64,000 nucleotides of DNA from Sulfurimonas sp. HSL-1716 (GCF_039645975.1 NZ_CP147918.1:1116001-1180000), one strand, 5' to 3'. Counted from the first letter of the stretch, positions 37,219 through 45,568 are shown. Program-made: numbers and translations. The notes: generated from the sequence alone by a model not told the origin.

Positions 37219-37725
37219 ATGCAAACAATTAATGCTAAAACATGGAAATTCGGCAAAGATATAGATACCGATCTAATCATAGCCGCCAGATACCTGAATA
37301 CATCCGATCCAAAAGAACTTGCAAAACATGTGATGGAAGACGCCGATCCGGATTTTGTAAATAAAATGAGCGCGGGAGACATAATAGTCGCCGATGAGAA
37401 CTTTGGATGCGGTTCATCCAGAGAACACGCTCCCATCGCTTTAAAAGCTGCAGGTATCGCTGCTGTGATTGCTCCTACTTTTGCACGTATTTTTTATAGA
37501 AACGCCTTTAATATGGGACTTCCGATATTTGAACTTCCCCAAGCGAACGAGATTAATGAAGGCGATGAAGTCAGCATAGATATGAACAACGGAACGATCA
37601 CGAACAAAACGACTTCAAAAACTTATAAATTTACGCCGATACCGGAATTTATGCAAAAACTTATCAATGCAGGCGGACTTATGAGTTTTGCCGAAGAAGA
37701 GATTGCAGCACAGGAGGCAAAATGA
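37219..37725 (+). CDS. leuD: 3-isopropylmalate dehydratase small subunit
   Basis: A 168-residue subunit that joins LeuC in the second step of leucine synthesis. The signature is [16 protein letters not shown] near the start and [17 protein letters not shown] in the middle. leuC is not in this window, so it is encoded elsewhere. Coupled to leuB by ATGA. Confidence 0.95.
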   Translation: MQTINAKTWKFGKDIDTDLIIAARYLNTSDPKELAKHVMEDADPDFVNKMSAGDIIVADENFGCGSSREHAPIALKAAGIAAVIAPTFARIFYRNAFNMGLPIFELPQANEINEGDEVSIDMNNGTITNKTTSKTYKFTPIPEFMQKLINAGGLMSFAEEEIAAQEAK

Positions 37726-38798
37726 AAAAATACAAAATCGCACTGATCAAAGGTGACGGCATCGGTCCTGAGATCATCGAAGAAGCGGTAAAAGTCCTGG
37801 ATGCCGTAGCATCGACGGAAGATTTTGAGATCATATACGAAGAACTTTTGATGGGCGGATGCGCGTATGACGCTACGGGAGATCCTCTTCCTAACGAAAC
37901 CATTACGGGTTCACTAAACAGCGATGCGGTTCTTTTCGGCGCTATCGGCGGAGAGAAATGGGATACGCTTCCAAGAGAAAAACGCCCCGAAAGCGGACTT
38001 TTAAGATTTAGAAAAGAGCTCGGTGTATATGCCAATCTTCGCCCTGCCGTCGTCTATGACGAACTTGTCAATGCCTCTTCACTCAAAACAGAGATCGTCA
38101 AAGGCGTCGATCTTATGGTTGTACGTGAACTTATCGGCGGTATCTATTTTGGTGAACCGAAGGGTCGTGACGAAAACAAGGGTTACAACACGATGGTATA
38201 TACTCGTGAAGAGATAACAAGAATCGCTCATCAGGCTTTTAAGATCGCCATGACTCGCGATAAACGCGTTTGTTCGATCGATAAGGCAAACGTACTTGAC
38301 GTTTCTCAACTTTGGCGCGATGTCGTTACCGAAGTCTCAAAAGAGTATCCGGAAGTTGAACTTTCCCATATGTACGTCGATAATGCGGCGATGCAGCTTG
38401 TCCGCAACCCGAAACAGTTTGACGTGATGCTTACGGGAAATATTTTCGGTGATATTTTGAGTGACGAAGCAAGTATGATCTGCGGGTCGATCGGATTGCT
38501 CCCTTCGGCTTCGGTAGGAAACAAAATAGGAGTTTATGAGCCTATCCACGGTTCTGCACCGGATATTGCCGGTCAGGGGATCGCCAATCCGATAGCTACC
38601 ATTGCAAGCGCTTCCATGATGCTTCGTTACGCTCTTGGAGAACACAGAGCCGCGGCGAAGATAGACATGGGTATAAAACAGGCGCTCAGCGAAGGGTACC
38701 GTACGAAAGATTTAGCGCAGTTCGATGCCAAAGAGGTCTGTTCTACCAGTGAAATGGGCTCTATCATTGCCAATTACGCCGTAAAATGCAAACTTTAA
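37722..38798 (+). CDS. leuB: 3-isopropylmalate dehydrogenase
   Basis: A 358-residue NAD-dependent enzyme of leucine synthesis. It begins with [28 protein letters not shown], the metal-binding [16 protein letters not shown] and the NAD-binding [17 protein letters not shown] are intact. Coupled to leuD by ATGA, and its end overlaps the next small gene by 13 bases. Confidence 0.97.
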   Translation: MKKYKIALIKGDGIGPEIIEEAVKVLDAVASTEDFEIIYEELLMGGCAYDATGDPLPNETITGSLNSDAVLFGAIGGEKWDTLPREKRPESGLLRFRKELGVYANLRPAVVYDELVNASSLKTEIVKGVDLMVVRELIGGIYFGEPKGRDENKGYNTMVYTREEITRIAHQAFKIAMTRDKRVCSIDKANVLDVSQLWRDVVTEVSKEYPEVELSHMYVDNAAMQLVRNPKQFDVMLTGNIFGDILSDEASMICGSIGLLPSASVGNKIGVYEPIHGSAPDIAGQGIANPIATIASASMMLRYALGEHRAAAKIDMGIKQALSEGYRTKDLAQFDAKEVCSTSEMGSIIANYAVKCKL

Positions 38799-39034
38799 CA
38801 TTAGCAAACATATATGAGCTTCAAGGCTTGAAAGACGAAGCACTTGAGATATATAAAGAGATCCTGAAAAAAGACCCGTCCAATACCGATGCCAAGATAG
38901 CCGTTCGCAGACTTTCGGGTATGAGAAAAAGATTTCTCGGCGTTAACAAAGAGATGAAAGAGTTCTTTGTCAAGATGGAGGACAAGGTAGAATTTCACGA
39001 GTTTGAAAGGTGGTTATTAAAGTCATGGAACTAA
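38786..39034 (+). CDS. Small TPR-like protein upstream of a CiaD-like gene
   Basis: An 82-residue soluble protein whose first half reads as one TPR unit ([21 protein letters not shown]). The rest is basic, then acidic, ending in [11 protein letters not shown]. It overlaps both leuB and the following gene. Campylobacter has a small gene in the same place before ciaD. Function unknown. Confidence 0.6.
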   Translation: MQTLTLANIYELQGLKDEALEIYKEILKKDPSNTDAKIAVRRLSGMRKRFLGVNKEMKEFFVKMEDKVEFHEFERWLLKSWN

Positions 39035-39327
39035 AAGACGTTATACTCAGTACATTAGCAGAACTGGATGATATAGAAACAGCGGCAGCACCAGCAGAAT
39101 CTAAGATCGAAGCTCCGAACAATAAACCAAAGCAGTTCGGTACAAGTGACGAAAAGTTGTATCTGCAAAGTATTCAGGAAAGACTTCTCGTTTTGTTTGA
39201 GGGATTTCAGTCGCCGAACAACTCGAATATAGAAGCAAAAGTAGATCTGACCTTGAACTTTTTAGAATATCTTCTGGCAAGTATAGAAAACCGAATAAGT
39301 CTGATAGACAATAAAGAGAAGAAATGA
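39025..39327 (+). CDS. CiaD-like small protein
   Basis: A 100-residue acidic protein: a short N-terminal helix ([18 protein letters not shown]), a proline/alanine-rich linker, then a helical C-terminal domain (EKLYLQSIQERLLVLFEGF). The C-terminal part and the position directly before purU are like Campylobacter CiaD, there known as a secreted effector; in a free-living relative its role is open. ATG at 39025 is taken; the overlap with the previous gene is 10 bases. Confidence 0.5.
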   Translation: MELKDVILSTLAELDDIETAAAPAESKIEAPNNKPKQFGTSDEKLYLQSIQERLLVLFEGFQSPNNSNIEAKVDLTLNFLEYLLASIENRISLIDNKEKK

Positions 39328-40160
39328 AGCAATACAGAGTTTTAATCGATGCACCTGACGAAAAAGGTCTTGTATACAAGATATCTTCGATCTTTTTCAA
39401 ATATAACCTAAATATACTCTCAAACAATGAATTCGTCGATAAGGTAAACAGTAAATTTTTTATGCGCAGCGTCGTCGTAGGTGACGTTGAAGAAAAAGAC
39501 CTGCATGATGCATTAGTAGAGATACTTCCCAAAAAAGTAAACGTCGAAGTGATTACGCCCGGTAAAAAGAACATCGTTATCATGGCTACAAAAGAATCAC
39601 ATGCTCTCGGTGACATTCTTATGCGATACGAAGCCAATGAGCTGGATGCCAATATTTTAGCCGTAATATCGAATTATGACGACCTAAGAGGCCTTGTAGA
39701 AAAATTCGATATCGAGTACCATTCTGTTTTTCACGACGGACTTGACCGCGCCGAACATGAGAGCAAAGTCCTGGAACTGCTTTTAAAATTCGAAAATATC
39801 GATTATATCGTTTTGGCTAAATATATGAGGATCCTGACGCCGAGGTTTGTAGAAGAGTACAGCAATAAGATCATCAATATCCATCACTCTTTCTTGCCTG
39901 CTTTCATAGGGGCCAATCCGTATAAACAAGCTTATGACAGAGGCGTAAAAATCATCGGTGCCACGGCCCACTTCGTTAACAACAACCTTGACGAAGGGCC
40001 GATCATAGCACAGGATATAAGACATATCGACCACGCATTCGGATGGAGAGATATGCAACGCTTAGGCAAGGATGTTGAAAAGATCGTCTTGTCACGCGCA
40101 CTGAAACTTGCTCTTGAAGACCGCATATTCGTATATGCAAACAAAACAGTTATCTTCTAA
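39324..40160 (+). CDS. purU: Formyltetrahydrofolate deformylase
   Basis: A 278-residue enzyme that releases formate from 10-formyl-THF and so balances the one-carbon pool. An N-terminal ACT domain (QYRVLIDAPDEKGLVYKISS) precedes a formyltransferase domain with the catalytic HHSFLPAFIGANPYKQAYD and TAHFVNNNLDEGPIIAQD. Coupled to the CiaD-like gene by ATGA. Confidence 0.94.
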   Translation: MKQYRVLIDAPDEKGLVYKISSIFFKYNLNILSNNEFVDKVNSKFFMRSVVVGDVEEKDLHDALVEILPKKVNVEVITPGKKNIVIMATKESHALGDILMRYEANELDANILAVISNYDDLRGLVEKFDIEYHSVFHDGLDRAEHESKVLELLLKFENIDYIVLAKYMRILTPRFVEEYSNKIINIHHSFLPAFIGANPYKQAYDRGVKIIGATAHFVNNNLDEGPIIAQDIRHIDHAFGWRDMQRLGKDVEKIVLSRALKLALEDRIFVYANKTVIF

Positions 40161-40168
40161 GGGCAACC

Positions 40169-40639
40169 GTGTTCAATATAGTGTTAGTGACTCCCCAGAT
40201 CCCAAACAATACGGGTACGATAGGCAGATTATGCGTAAATACAGGCTCGTCGCTTCATCTGATAAAGCCTCTTGGCTTTGATATAAGCGAAAAAGCAGTC
40301 CGCAGGGCAGGGCTTGATTATTGGAACAAACTGGATCTGCATGTGTGGGAAGATCTGGATGATTTCTTTAACGGTACCGAGATATCAAAAAACGTACATT
40401 TTGCGACGACAAAGACGGACAAACCCTATTTTAATGCAGATTTCAAGGTAGGTGATTATATATTTTTCGGCAGCGAAACCGCAGGCTTGCCTCAAGATCT
40501 GCTGGATAAATTTGCAGATAGGAACATAACCATCCCTATGACAAAAGAGGGAAGAAGCCTCAATCTTGCAGTCAGTACGGGTATAATCCTGTACGAAGCG
40601 ATAAAACAAAACTTTACCGACTATAAGGAGTTAATGTGA
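40169..40639 (+). CDS. trmL: tRNA (cytidine(34)-2'-O)-methyltransferase
   Basis: A 156-residue SPOUT methyltransferase that modifies the wobble base of tRNA-Leu. The knot motifs are SETAGLPQDLL and MTKEGRSLNLAVSTGIILYE, and the N-terminus reads VTPQIPNNTGTIGRLC. The start codon is GTG with AAGGG 5 bases upstream. Its stop overlaps the next small ORF (GTGA). Confidence 0.93.
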   Translation: MFNIVLVTPQIPNNTGTIGRLCVNTGSSLHLIKPLGFDISEKAVRRAGLDYWNKLDLHVWEDLDDFFNGTEISKNVHFATTKTDKPYFNADFKVGDYIFFGSETAGLPQDLLDKFADRNITIPMTKEGRSLNLAVSTGIILYEAIKQNFTDYKELM

Positions 40640-40755
40640 ATTTTACGGATGGTATCGTACTTACCGCTTTTGTACTTTTTATGATTTTTATTTTTAAAGG
40701 CTATCACCAAAGTAAATTGGAACAAAGAGAAAAGAACAAAAAAAGAGAAGAGTAA
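40636..40755 (+). CDS. 39-residue single-span membrane protein
   Basis: A short gene with GTG start overlapping the trmL stop (GTGA) and a strong AAGGAG 5 bases upstream. The product has one hydrophobic helix (about 8-21, VLTAFVLFMIFIFK) followed by a highly charged tail (KLEQREKNKKREE), like small subunits of membrane complexes. Coupling and ribosome site support it as a real gene; function unknown. Confidence 0.6.
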   Translation: MNFTDGIVLTAFVLFMIFIFKGYHQSKLEQREKNKKREE

Positions 40756-40759
40756 CTTT

Positions 40760-40843
40760 TTAAAAAAATATGTCGGCTATCTTTTCAAGTTTTATCTCCA
40801 ACAGTTCAAATATAGTTTCTACTCTTTTTATCATGATATACAT
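40760..40843 (-). CDS. Possible 27-residue amphipathic peptide
   Basis: ATG on the minus strand with AAAAGGA 6 bases upstream opens a 27-codon frame ending in TAA. The peptide alternates charged and hydrophobic residues (KRVETIFELLEIKLEKIADI) and would form an amphipathic helix. It ends 4 bases from the convergent 39-codon gene. Support is limited to the ribosome site and composition. Confidence 0.35.
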   Translation of the reverse strand: MYIMIKRVETIFELLEIKLEKIADIFF

Positions 40844-40920
40844 ATCGAATCCTTTTTCTTAGAATATGCCAAATTGTAAAGAAAAAAGATCTCTTCAGCA
40901 TAAAATATTGCATTTTGTCA

Positions 40921-40926
40921 TATAAT
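40921..40926 (+). promoter_or_regulatory. Candidate -10 box of the S24 regulator
   Basis: TATAAT 59 bases before the regulator ATG. The leader contains CTACTATATAG (40949-40959), whose core CTATATAG is self-complementary and could be an operator for the regulator itself. Confidence 0.35.
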
Positions 40927-40985
40927 TATAAAATAAATTGTTATTGGTCTACTATATAGGTATCAAATAAAGCAGGAGGATTACT

Positions 40986-41645
40986 ATGAAAAGCTTTATG
41001 GAGATAGTTGAAGAGATAAAAGATATCGTCTCTCAGGAGATTCCCGGAAAAAAGGTATTTGACAAGGATATCGCCGATGTGCTCGGTATCACGCAGATGA
41101 ATTTTGCCACTATGAAAAAAAGAGATAAGATCCCTTTTGCGGAGCTTTTGGATTTCTGTGCATCAAAATCCATATCTATAAACTGGCTTTTGTACGGACA
41201 GGCACCGGAAAGTCTGGTCGAGACCACAAACCGTTTTTACATGATCAGATATTTTAGCGATATAAGTGCATCCGCAGGAGGCGGAAGCGACAACGACAAT
41301 GAAGAGTATGAAAGTCTGGAACTTTCGGAGAATTTTATAGATATCTTGGGAGGAACGAACGAACTCAAGAATATAGAGGCGATAAAAGTAAGCGGCGATT
41401 CGATGGAGCCGACTTTCTCATATGACGACATAGTCTTTATAAACCGCCAGAAAACCGAGCTTTCCCGCGGCGGTGTTTTTGTGATCAGAACAGAGCACGG
41501 TTTGTTTATAAAACGGATCAGTAAAAGAATAGACGGAAAAATAGATATAATTTCGGATAATAAAGAATATTCGAAAATGACTCTTTACCCTCAAGAGATA
41601 GAGTTGATCGGCAGAGTCGTCGGAAAATTCGGGACCGTCGACTAA
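40986..41645 (+). CDS. LexA/CI-like transcriptional repressor with S24 peptidase
   Basis: A 219-residue regulator. An N-terminal helix-turn-helix domain of the CI-repressor type (about 5-75) is joined to an S24 self-cleavage domain. The likely cleavage site is Ala97-Gly98 (SASAGGGSD); the catalytic dyad is Ser139 (SGDSMEPTF) and Lys176 (LFIKRIS). Such proteins are inactivated by RecA filaments after DNA damage. GCAGGAGG stands 6 bases before the ATG. No phage genes are adjacent, so it may be a host SOS-type or stress regulator. Target genes are unknown. Confidence 0.85.
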   Translation: MKSFMEIVEEIKDIVSQEIPGKKVFDKDIADVLGITQMNFATMKKRDKIPFAELLDFCASKSISINWLLYGQAPESLVETTNRFYMIRYFSDISASAGGGSDNDNEEYESLELSENFIDILGGTNELKNIEAIKVSGDSMEPTFSYDDIVFINRQKTELSRGGVFVIRTEHGLFIKRISKRIDGKIDIISDNKEYSKMTLYPQEIELIGRVVGKFGTVD

Positions 41646-41667
41646 GATTTATACGTAAGGAAGCCCA

Positions 41668-42978
41668 TTGAGGTATATGCCATTATTTTTTATCATGCTG
41701 TTTTTTACGGCTTGTACGTCTTTAAAAACCCTTGATTACGGAGATATAGAGGATCTTAAGGATCTGCCTCAAAAAACCGGTGCATATGCGTATCTTAAAG
41801 ATGAAAATGCGTCTATCCTCGACGTTCAAAACGATTATGAAGCAAATTACTTCAGACCATGGGATATGGAATCGATAAAAACGGACGTAGAACAGATAAA
41901 ATGGCCCTTTAACAACTATACGTCCAAAAACAGTTACGGTGAAAATTTAAGACATTTGTCGCAAAAATGGTTTGACAAGATGTATGCAAGATCGAACTTT
42001 GACGAATACGCTACGGTAAACAGAAAGGCGATCACCTTGAATTTTGCCAATCTCAGAAGTTTTCCTACGGACAAGCCTCTTTTTAAAGATCCGAATCAAG
42101 CAGGAGAGGGGTTTCCGTTTGATTATCTGCAAAACAGCTCCGTACATGCAAACGAACCTCTTTTTATCTCTCATTATTCCGATGACGGTGCATGGGTATA
42201 TGTTTTTACGTCTTATGCGTCGGGCTGGATGCACAGCTATAATATAGCGTATCTCCCTGAACAGAATATAGATATATTGAAAAATTCCAAAAAGATATAC
42301 ATAATTACCGACGGATATCCGATAAAAGATGAAAGCGGACAGTTCATCTTTTATAGTCAGGTCGGCATGCTTCTTCCGCTGATCGACGAAAATGACGATT
42401 CTTACACGGCACTGGCGATAACAAAAGGCAAAGAGGATGCCGCAGCATACACGAAAGTAATAATCCCGAAAAATATCGCATCAGCCGATATTCTTGCTTT
42501 AAACAGAGAAAATATCACGCATGTCGGTGACGAGATGATGAATACGAAATATGGATGGGGAGGGATGTATAAAGAGCGGGACTGCTCATCTATGATAAGA
42601 GATATGTACGCTCCCTTTGGAATATGGCTTCCTAGGAACTCTTCTCAACAATCAAAAGTAGGAAAAGTGATATCGCTCAAAGATATGAGCAATGAAGAGA
42701 AAAGAAAGACCATAAAAGAGTACGGTATACCCTTTGAAACACTGCTGCACAGAAAAGGGCATATACTGATCTATGCCGGCGTGTACAACGACAAGATCAT
42801 CGTCATGCATGATATGTGGGGAATAAAAACGAAACAGGGCGACAAAAGCGGAAGAATAGTCGTGGGTAAAACCGTTTTCTCATCTTTAGAAATAGGAAGA
42901 GAACAGAAGTTTTACGATGAAAAAAGCAGTTTGCTGCGTAAAATAGACAGCATGAATATCATAACACTCAAGCCTTGA
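41668..42978 (+). CDS. SH3/NlpC-P60 family lipoprotein, probable cell-wall hydrolase
   Basis: A 436-residue lipoprotein with a leader ending in the lipobox FTAC (about residue 16). The middle has two SH3-like segments (about 120-290), and the C-terminal half is an NlpC/P60 cysteine peptidase: catalytic Cys in KERDCSSMIRDMY, His in HRKGHILIYAG. Such enzymes cut peptidoglycan stem peptides. The TTG at 41668 has AAGGAAG just upstream; an ATG three codons later is the alternative. It overlaps the end of the convergent gene by 11 bases. Confidence 0.85.
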   Translation: MRYMPLFFIMLFFTACTSLKTLDYGDIEDLKDLPQKTGAYAYLKDENASILDVQNDYEANYFRPWDMESIKTDVEQIKWPFNNYTSKNSYGENLRHLSQKWFDKMYARSNFDEYATVNRKAITLNFANLRSFPTDKPLFKDPNQAGEGFPFDYLQNSSVHANEPLFISHYSDDGAWVYVFTSYASGWMHSYNIAYLPEQNIDILKNSKKIYIITDGYPIKDESGQFIFYSQVGMLLPLIDENDDSYTALAITKGKEDAAAYTKVIIPKNIASADILALNRENITHVGDEMMNTKYGWGGMYKERDCSSMIRDMYAPFGIWLPRNSSQQSKVGKVISLKDMSNEEKRKTIKEYGIPFETLLHRKGHILIYAGVYNDKIIVMHDMWGIKTKQGDKSGRIVVGKTVFSSLEIGREQKFYDEKSSLLRKIDSMNIITLKP

Positions 42979-43273
42979 TGTCTAAAAGGCTTCCAAACAT
43001 CTCGTTTTGAGTTTTGATCGCGTTTGCATTTGCACTCACAGAAGTCGAAATAGATATCTGATCTGGAATCTCTTTTGTAAGATCCGTCTGACTTTTTGTC
43101 GAGCCGTTGTCGTCTGCAAGTCTGGTATCGGCAGTCACGGTATCATCCGAAGAGTCTTTAAGTATCGTATCGCTCGGTCTGAATCCGTCGGTATTCACGT
43201 TTGCTATATTATTGGCATTATTATTCATAAAAACTTGATTTGCTTGAATGGATGAAACATTTGAAGATATCAT
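42968..43273 (-). CDS. Mini-protein with flagellar rod-type N-terminus
   Basis: A 101-residue protein. Its N-terminus (SSIQANQVFMNNNANNIANVNTDGF, here split in two parts at VFMNNN) has the ANNIANVNT motif of flagellar rod/hook proteins, and its C-terminus (NEMFGSLLDIKA) resembles the last helix of FlgC-like proteins; the large middle domain of true rod proteins is absent. The ATG at 43273 is chosen, with AAAGGAG upstream. The ribosome site and start lie in a hairpin. It follows dapD on the same strand. A role in the flagellum is inferred only from termini. Confidence 0.65.
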   Translation of the reverse strand: MISSNVSSIQANQVFMNNNANNIANVNTDGFRPSDTILKDSSDDTVTADTRLADDNGSTKSQTDLTKEIPDQISISTSVSANANAIKTQNEMFGSLLDIKA

Positions 43274-43297
43274 AATGACTCCTTTTAGAGTCATTAT
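43272..43297 (-). promoter_or_regulatory. Hairpin covering the ribosome site of the mini-protein gene
   Basis: A perfect 10-base inverted repeat (ATAATGACTC / GAGTCATTAT on the plus strand) with a 6-base loop. In the minus-strand mRNA the GGAG of the ribosome site and the first two bases of the ATG lie in the stem, so translation could be blocked until the stem opens. Confidence 0.55.
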
Positions 43298-43337
43298 AGA
43301 ACGATTTAACTGAAGTTAAACTAATGTTTTTGAAATA

Positions 43338-44537
43338 TTAATGCAGGTCGGCGTTTAGTTTAATCTCTCTGGTCGAACGGGATGCAGTCAGTTCACCCGT
43401 CAAAGAGTTTTGTCTAAAGTGAAGACCGTTTAATCCTGCCAGATCTTTTCCTTTGAATATCTCGCCGTTTAGGGAAACGCCTGCATTGACCTCTTGGATC
43501 TTTTCAAGTGCTTTTGGATTTATAACGATCTTTGTACCTTCTAAAACAGCGATACCCGCATCTATGATACAACCGTCGCCAAGAGGGATGCCGCAAACGC
43601 TGTTGGCACCCAGCAGACAGTTTTTGCCTATCGAGATTGGGTTTCCGTCGGTTCCGCTTAAAACGCCTAGTATCGAAGCTCCTCCGCCTACATCGCTTCC
43701 GTCACCGACGATAGCGGATGAAGAGATACGTCCTTCGACCATACTGACACCGGTCGTACCCGCATTGAAGTTGATGTAACTAGCACCCGGCATTACCGTC
43801 GTACCGGCATGCAGCTGCGCTCCAAAACGGACTTTTGAAGTTTCAAGTACGCGAGTGTTATCCGCAGGAATGATATGTTGCAGGAATCTTGGGAATTTAT
43901 CGACAAAATCGATATGAGGATAAGAGTTGGAAAGTTTTAGCTCTATCTCAAATTCACGCAGCCATTCCAGCTCGATAGGATTTCCGTCCGACCATGCGAC
44001 ATTTGGCAAAGCTCCGAACGCTCCGTTTAGATTGATGCTTCTAAGTTGTACTTTTGCCAAAGAGAGCGCATAAAGTTTAAGATATGTGGCTTCGACGCTT
44101 ACACAAGGAGCATCGTTAAATATAAACACGACTCTATATTCTCCCTCTCTATAGCCGTTTTCTTTCATAAGAGAGTAAAGAGTCGAAACGACTTGAATAT
44201 TTTTATGTGCGTCGCCGTAAGCTTCGTCGCTGTAAGGAGTAAAAGCGTTTAGACAGCTTTCTAAAAATGAGAGATTGATATTACATACTACTTCGTTTTG
44301 GTTAAAATCTACTTCGACACCTTGTTCTTTTAATGCTTCTATGAATATCGCGGCACTTCCGAAGTTTTCATTCCAGTTTACGACAGGGTAGGTCGCTTGA
44401 AGGACTTTACTGCTGTTTAGCTGACCGAAATCCACTCTTGCGATACCAAATGCCAAAGGGTCTTTGTATCCTTGCGTGGTAGATTTTATATTTTCTATCA
44501 ATGCTTTAAAAGCATCGCTTGTTTCTATTATTTGCAT
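43338..44537 (-). CDS. dapD: Tetrahydrodipicolinate N-succinyltransferase
   Basis: A 399-residue acyltransferase of lysine and diaminopimelate synthesis, of the long type common in Campylobacterota. A left-handed beta-helix of hexapeptide repeats (VRFGAQLHAGTTVMPGASYI, ISSSAIVGDGSDVGGGASIL) follows an N-terminal domain. Its own TATAAT lies 34 bases upstream. The mini-protein gene follows 64 bases downstream. Confidence 0.93.
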   Translation of the reverse strand: MQIIETSDAFKALIENIKSTTQGYKDPLAFGIARVDFGQLNSSKVLQATYPVVNWNENFGSAAIFIEALKEQGVEVDFNQNEVVCNINLSFLESCLNAFTPYSDEAYGDAHKNIQVVSTLYSLMKENGYREGEYRVVFIFNDAPCVSVEATYLKLYALSLAKVQLRSINLNGAFGALPNVAWSDGNPIELEWLREFEIELKLSNSYPHIDFVDKFPRFLQHIIPADNTRVLETSKVRFGAQLHAGTTVMPGASYINFNAGTTGVSMVEGRISSSAIVGDGSDVGGGASILGVLSGTDGNPISIGKNCLLGANSVCGIPLGDGCIIDAGIAVLEGTKIVINPKALEKIQEVNAGVSLNGEIFKGKDLAGLNGLHFRQNSLTGELTASRSTREIKLNADLH

Positions 44538-44570
44538 ATTTATGTCTCTTTATCTTAAAATATAGTTGTA

Positions 44571-44576
44571 ATTATA
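44571..44576 (-). promoter_or_regulatory. -10 box for dapD
   Basis: TATAAT on the minus strand (AAGTATAATTAC), about 34 bases before the dapD ATG. Confidence 0.5.
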
Positions 44577-44603
44577 CTTAAAAAAAATTAATCTTATTTT
44601 TCG

Positions 44604-44634
44604 TTGACTAAGCGGTACAAATCAAGTGTATAAT
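44604..44634 (+). promoter_or_regulatory. Promoter of the ankyrin gene
   Basis: TTGACT (44604-44609) and TATAAT (44629-44634) are 19 bases apart, with the ATG 26 bases on. One of the few promoters here with a recognisable -35 element. Confidence 0.5.
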
Positions 44635-44659
44635 TACAAATATATTAGGCGGTAAAAAT

Positions 44660-45130
44660 ATGAACAAATGGATTAGACTTTTACAGGACAATGACTATTT
44701 AGGCATAAAAAAATACATAAAAGAGGGTGCGGACGTAAACGAGTCCAATGATACGGAAGAATCGGTTTTGGCCTGCGCATTAAAGTACAGATGCGATGAT
44801 GAAATAGTAGATATTTTGGTGCAAAACGGTGCCGATCTGAGGGATTTTAACGAAGACGGAGTAAGTATACTCGAATATGCGATCATGTATAACAAGATCG
44901 ATCTGATCAAAAAGATAATCGAATCGGGAGTGAACGTAAACCATACAAACAGACCAAGCAGGTTTACTCCTCTTATGGGAGCGGTGTCTTACGGAAGAGG
45001 GGAGATCGTAAAACTCCTGCTTGAAAACAATGCAGATAAATACGCTAAGGACGTAAAAGGTCTAAGCGCATTGGATTTTGCAAAGAAAACACATAAAAAA
45101 AGTATGATCAAGCTGCTTGAAGAGGCTTAA
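44660..45130 (+). CDS. Ankyrin repeat protein
   Basis: A 156-residue cytoplasmic protein made of about four to five ankyrin repeats; clear units are DGVSILEYAIMYNKIDLIKK and RFTPLMGAVSYGRGEIVKLL. Such proteins bind partner proteins; no partner is evident. Its end overlaps the convergent RHH gene by 4 bases. Confidence 0.87.
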   Translation: MNKWIRLLQDNDYLGIKKYIKEGADVNESNDTEESVLACALKYRCDDEIVDILVQNGADLRDFNEDGVSILEYAIMYNKIDLIKKIIESGVNVNHTNRPSRFTPLMGAVSYGRGEIVKLLLENNADKYAKDVKGLSALDFAKKTHKKSMIKLLEEA

Positions 45131-45315
45131 AAAAATATACCTTGATTTTCATTATCCAGAGGTTTTCTTCTCTCTTTTGCCAGCCAGTCCTGCAGGAGTT
45201 GTTCGACGACCTTGCTTAAGCTCATCTTGTATCTGACGCGTGAGTACTTCATCGCATCGTCCCAGGTGTTTTTGTCTATCAACAAGCTTCTTGTCACTTC
45301 ATCTTTAGGTTTCAT
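45127..45315 (-). CDS. Ribbon-helix-helix (CopG-like) regulator
   Basis: A 62-residue protein with the RHH layout: basic beta strand (DEVTRSLLID), helix (KNTWDDAMKYSRVRY), and a second helix after a short turn (SLSKVVEQLLQDWLAKERRK). Such proteins bind DNA as dimers and are often antitoxins or self-regulating repressors. A large inverted repeat overlaps its ribosome site. No toxin gene lies downstream; a 41-codon membrane peptide is encoded upstream on the same strand. Confidence 0.68.
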   Translation of the reverse strand: MKPKDEVTRSLLIDKNTWDDAMKYSRVRYKMSLSKVVEQLLQDWLAKERRKPLDNENQGIFF

Positions 45316-45323
45316 GATATCTC

Positions 45324-45349
45324 CTACTATATAATAAACTATATAGTAG
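45324..45349 (-). promoter_or_regulatory. Inverted repeat upstream of the RHH gene
   Basis: A perfect 10-base inverted repeat (CTACTATATA / TATATAGTAG) with a 6-base spacer, 9 to 34 bases before the ATG, overlapping the AGGAG ribosome site. It is a likely operator for the RHH protein or an mRNA hairpin. CTACTATATAG also occurs at 40949 before the S24 regulator. Confidence 0.55.
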
Positions 45350-45376
45350 TGTATTCAATCTTTTAAACCTATGAAT

Positions 45377-45502
45377 TTAAAGCTTAAACGTATAGTGTTT
45401 CTGTTTTTGATCATGTTTGGGAGGATGCAAATAAAAAGTTCTATATAGAACATACCCGGCGACTACAACTATGAGAGATGCCAGCAATAGATATATCAAC
45501 AT
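45377..45502 (-). CDS. 41-residue single-span membrane protein
   Basis: An ATG with AGGAG 7 bases upstream opens a 41-codon frame. The product has one membrane helix (about 2-20, LIYLLLASLIVVVAGYVLY) and a basic, histidine-rich tail (HPPKHDQKQKHYTFK). It lies 61 bases upstream of the RHH gene on the same strand. The ribosome site and the clean membrane profile make it a probable gene; function unknown. Confidence 0.6.
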   Translation of the reverse strand: MLIYLLLASLIVVVAGYVLYRTFYLHPPKHDQKQKHYTFKL

Positions 45503-45568
45503 TCCGCTTCTCCTGGATAATATAGTGAAAAATCGTCATTGACTCAGTTTAACTTAAATAATCTTACA

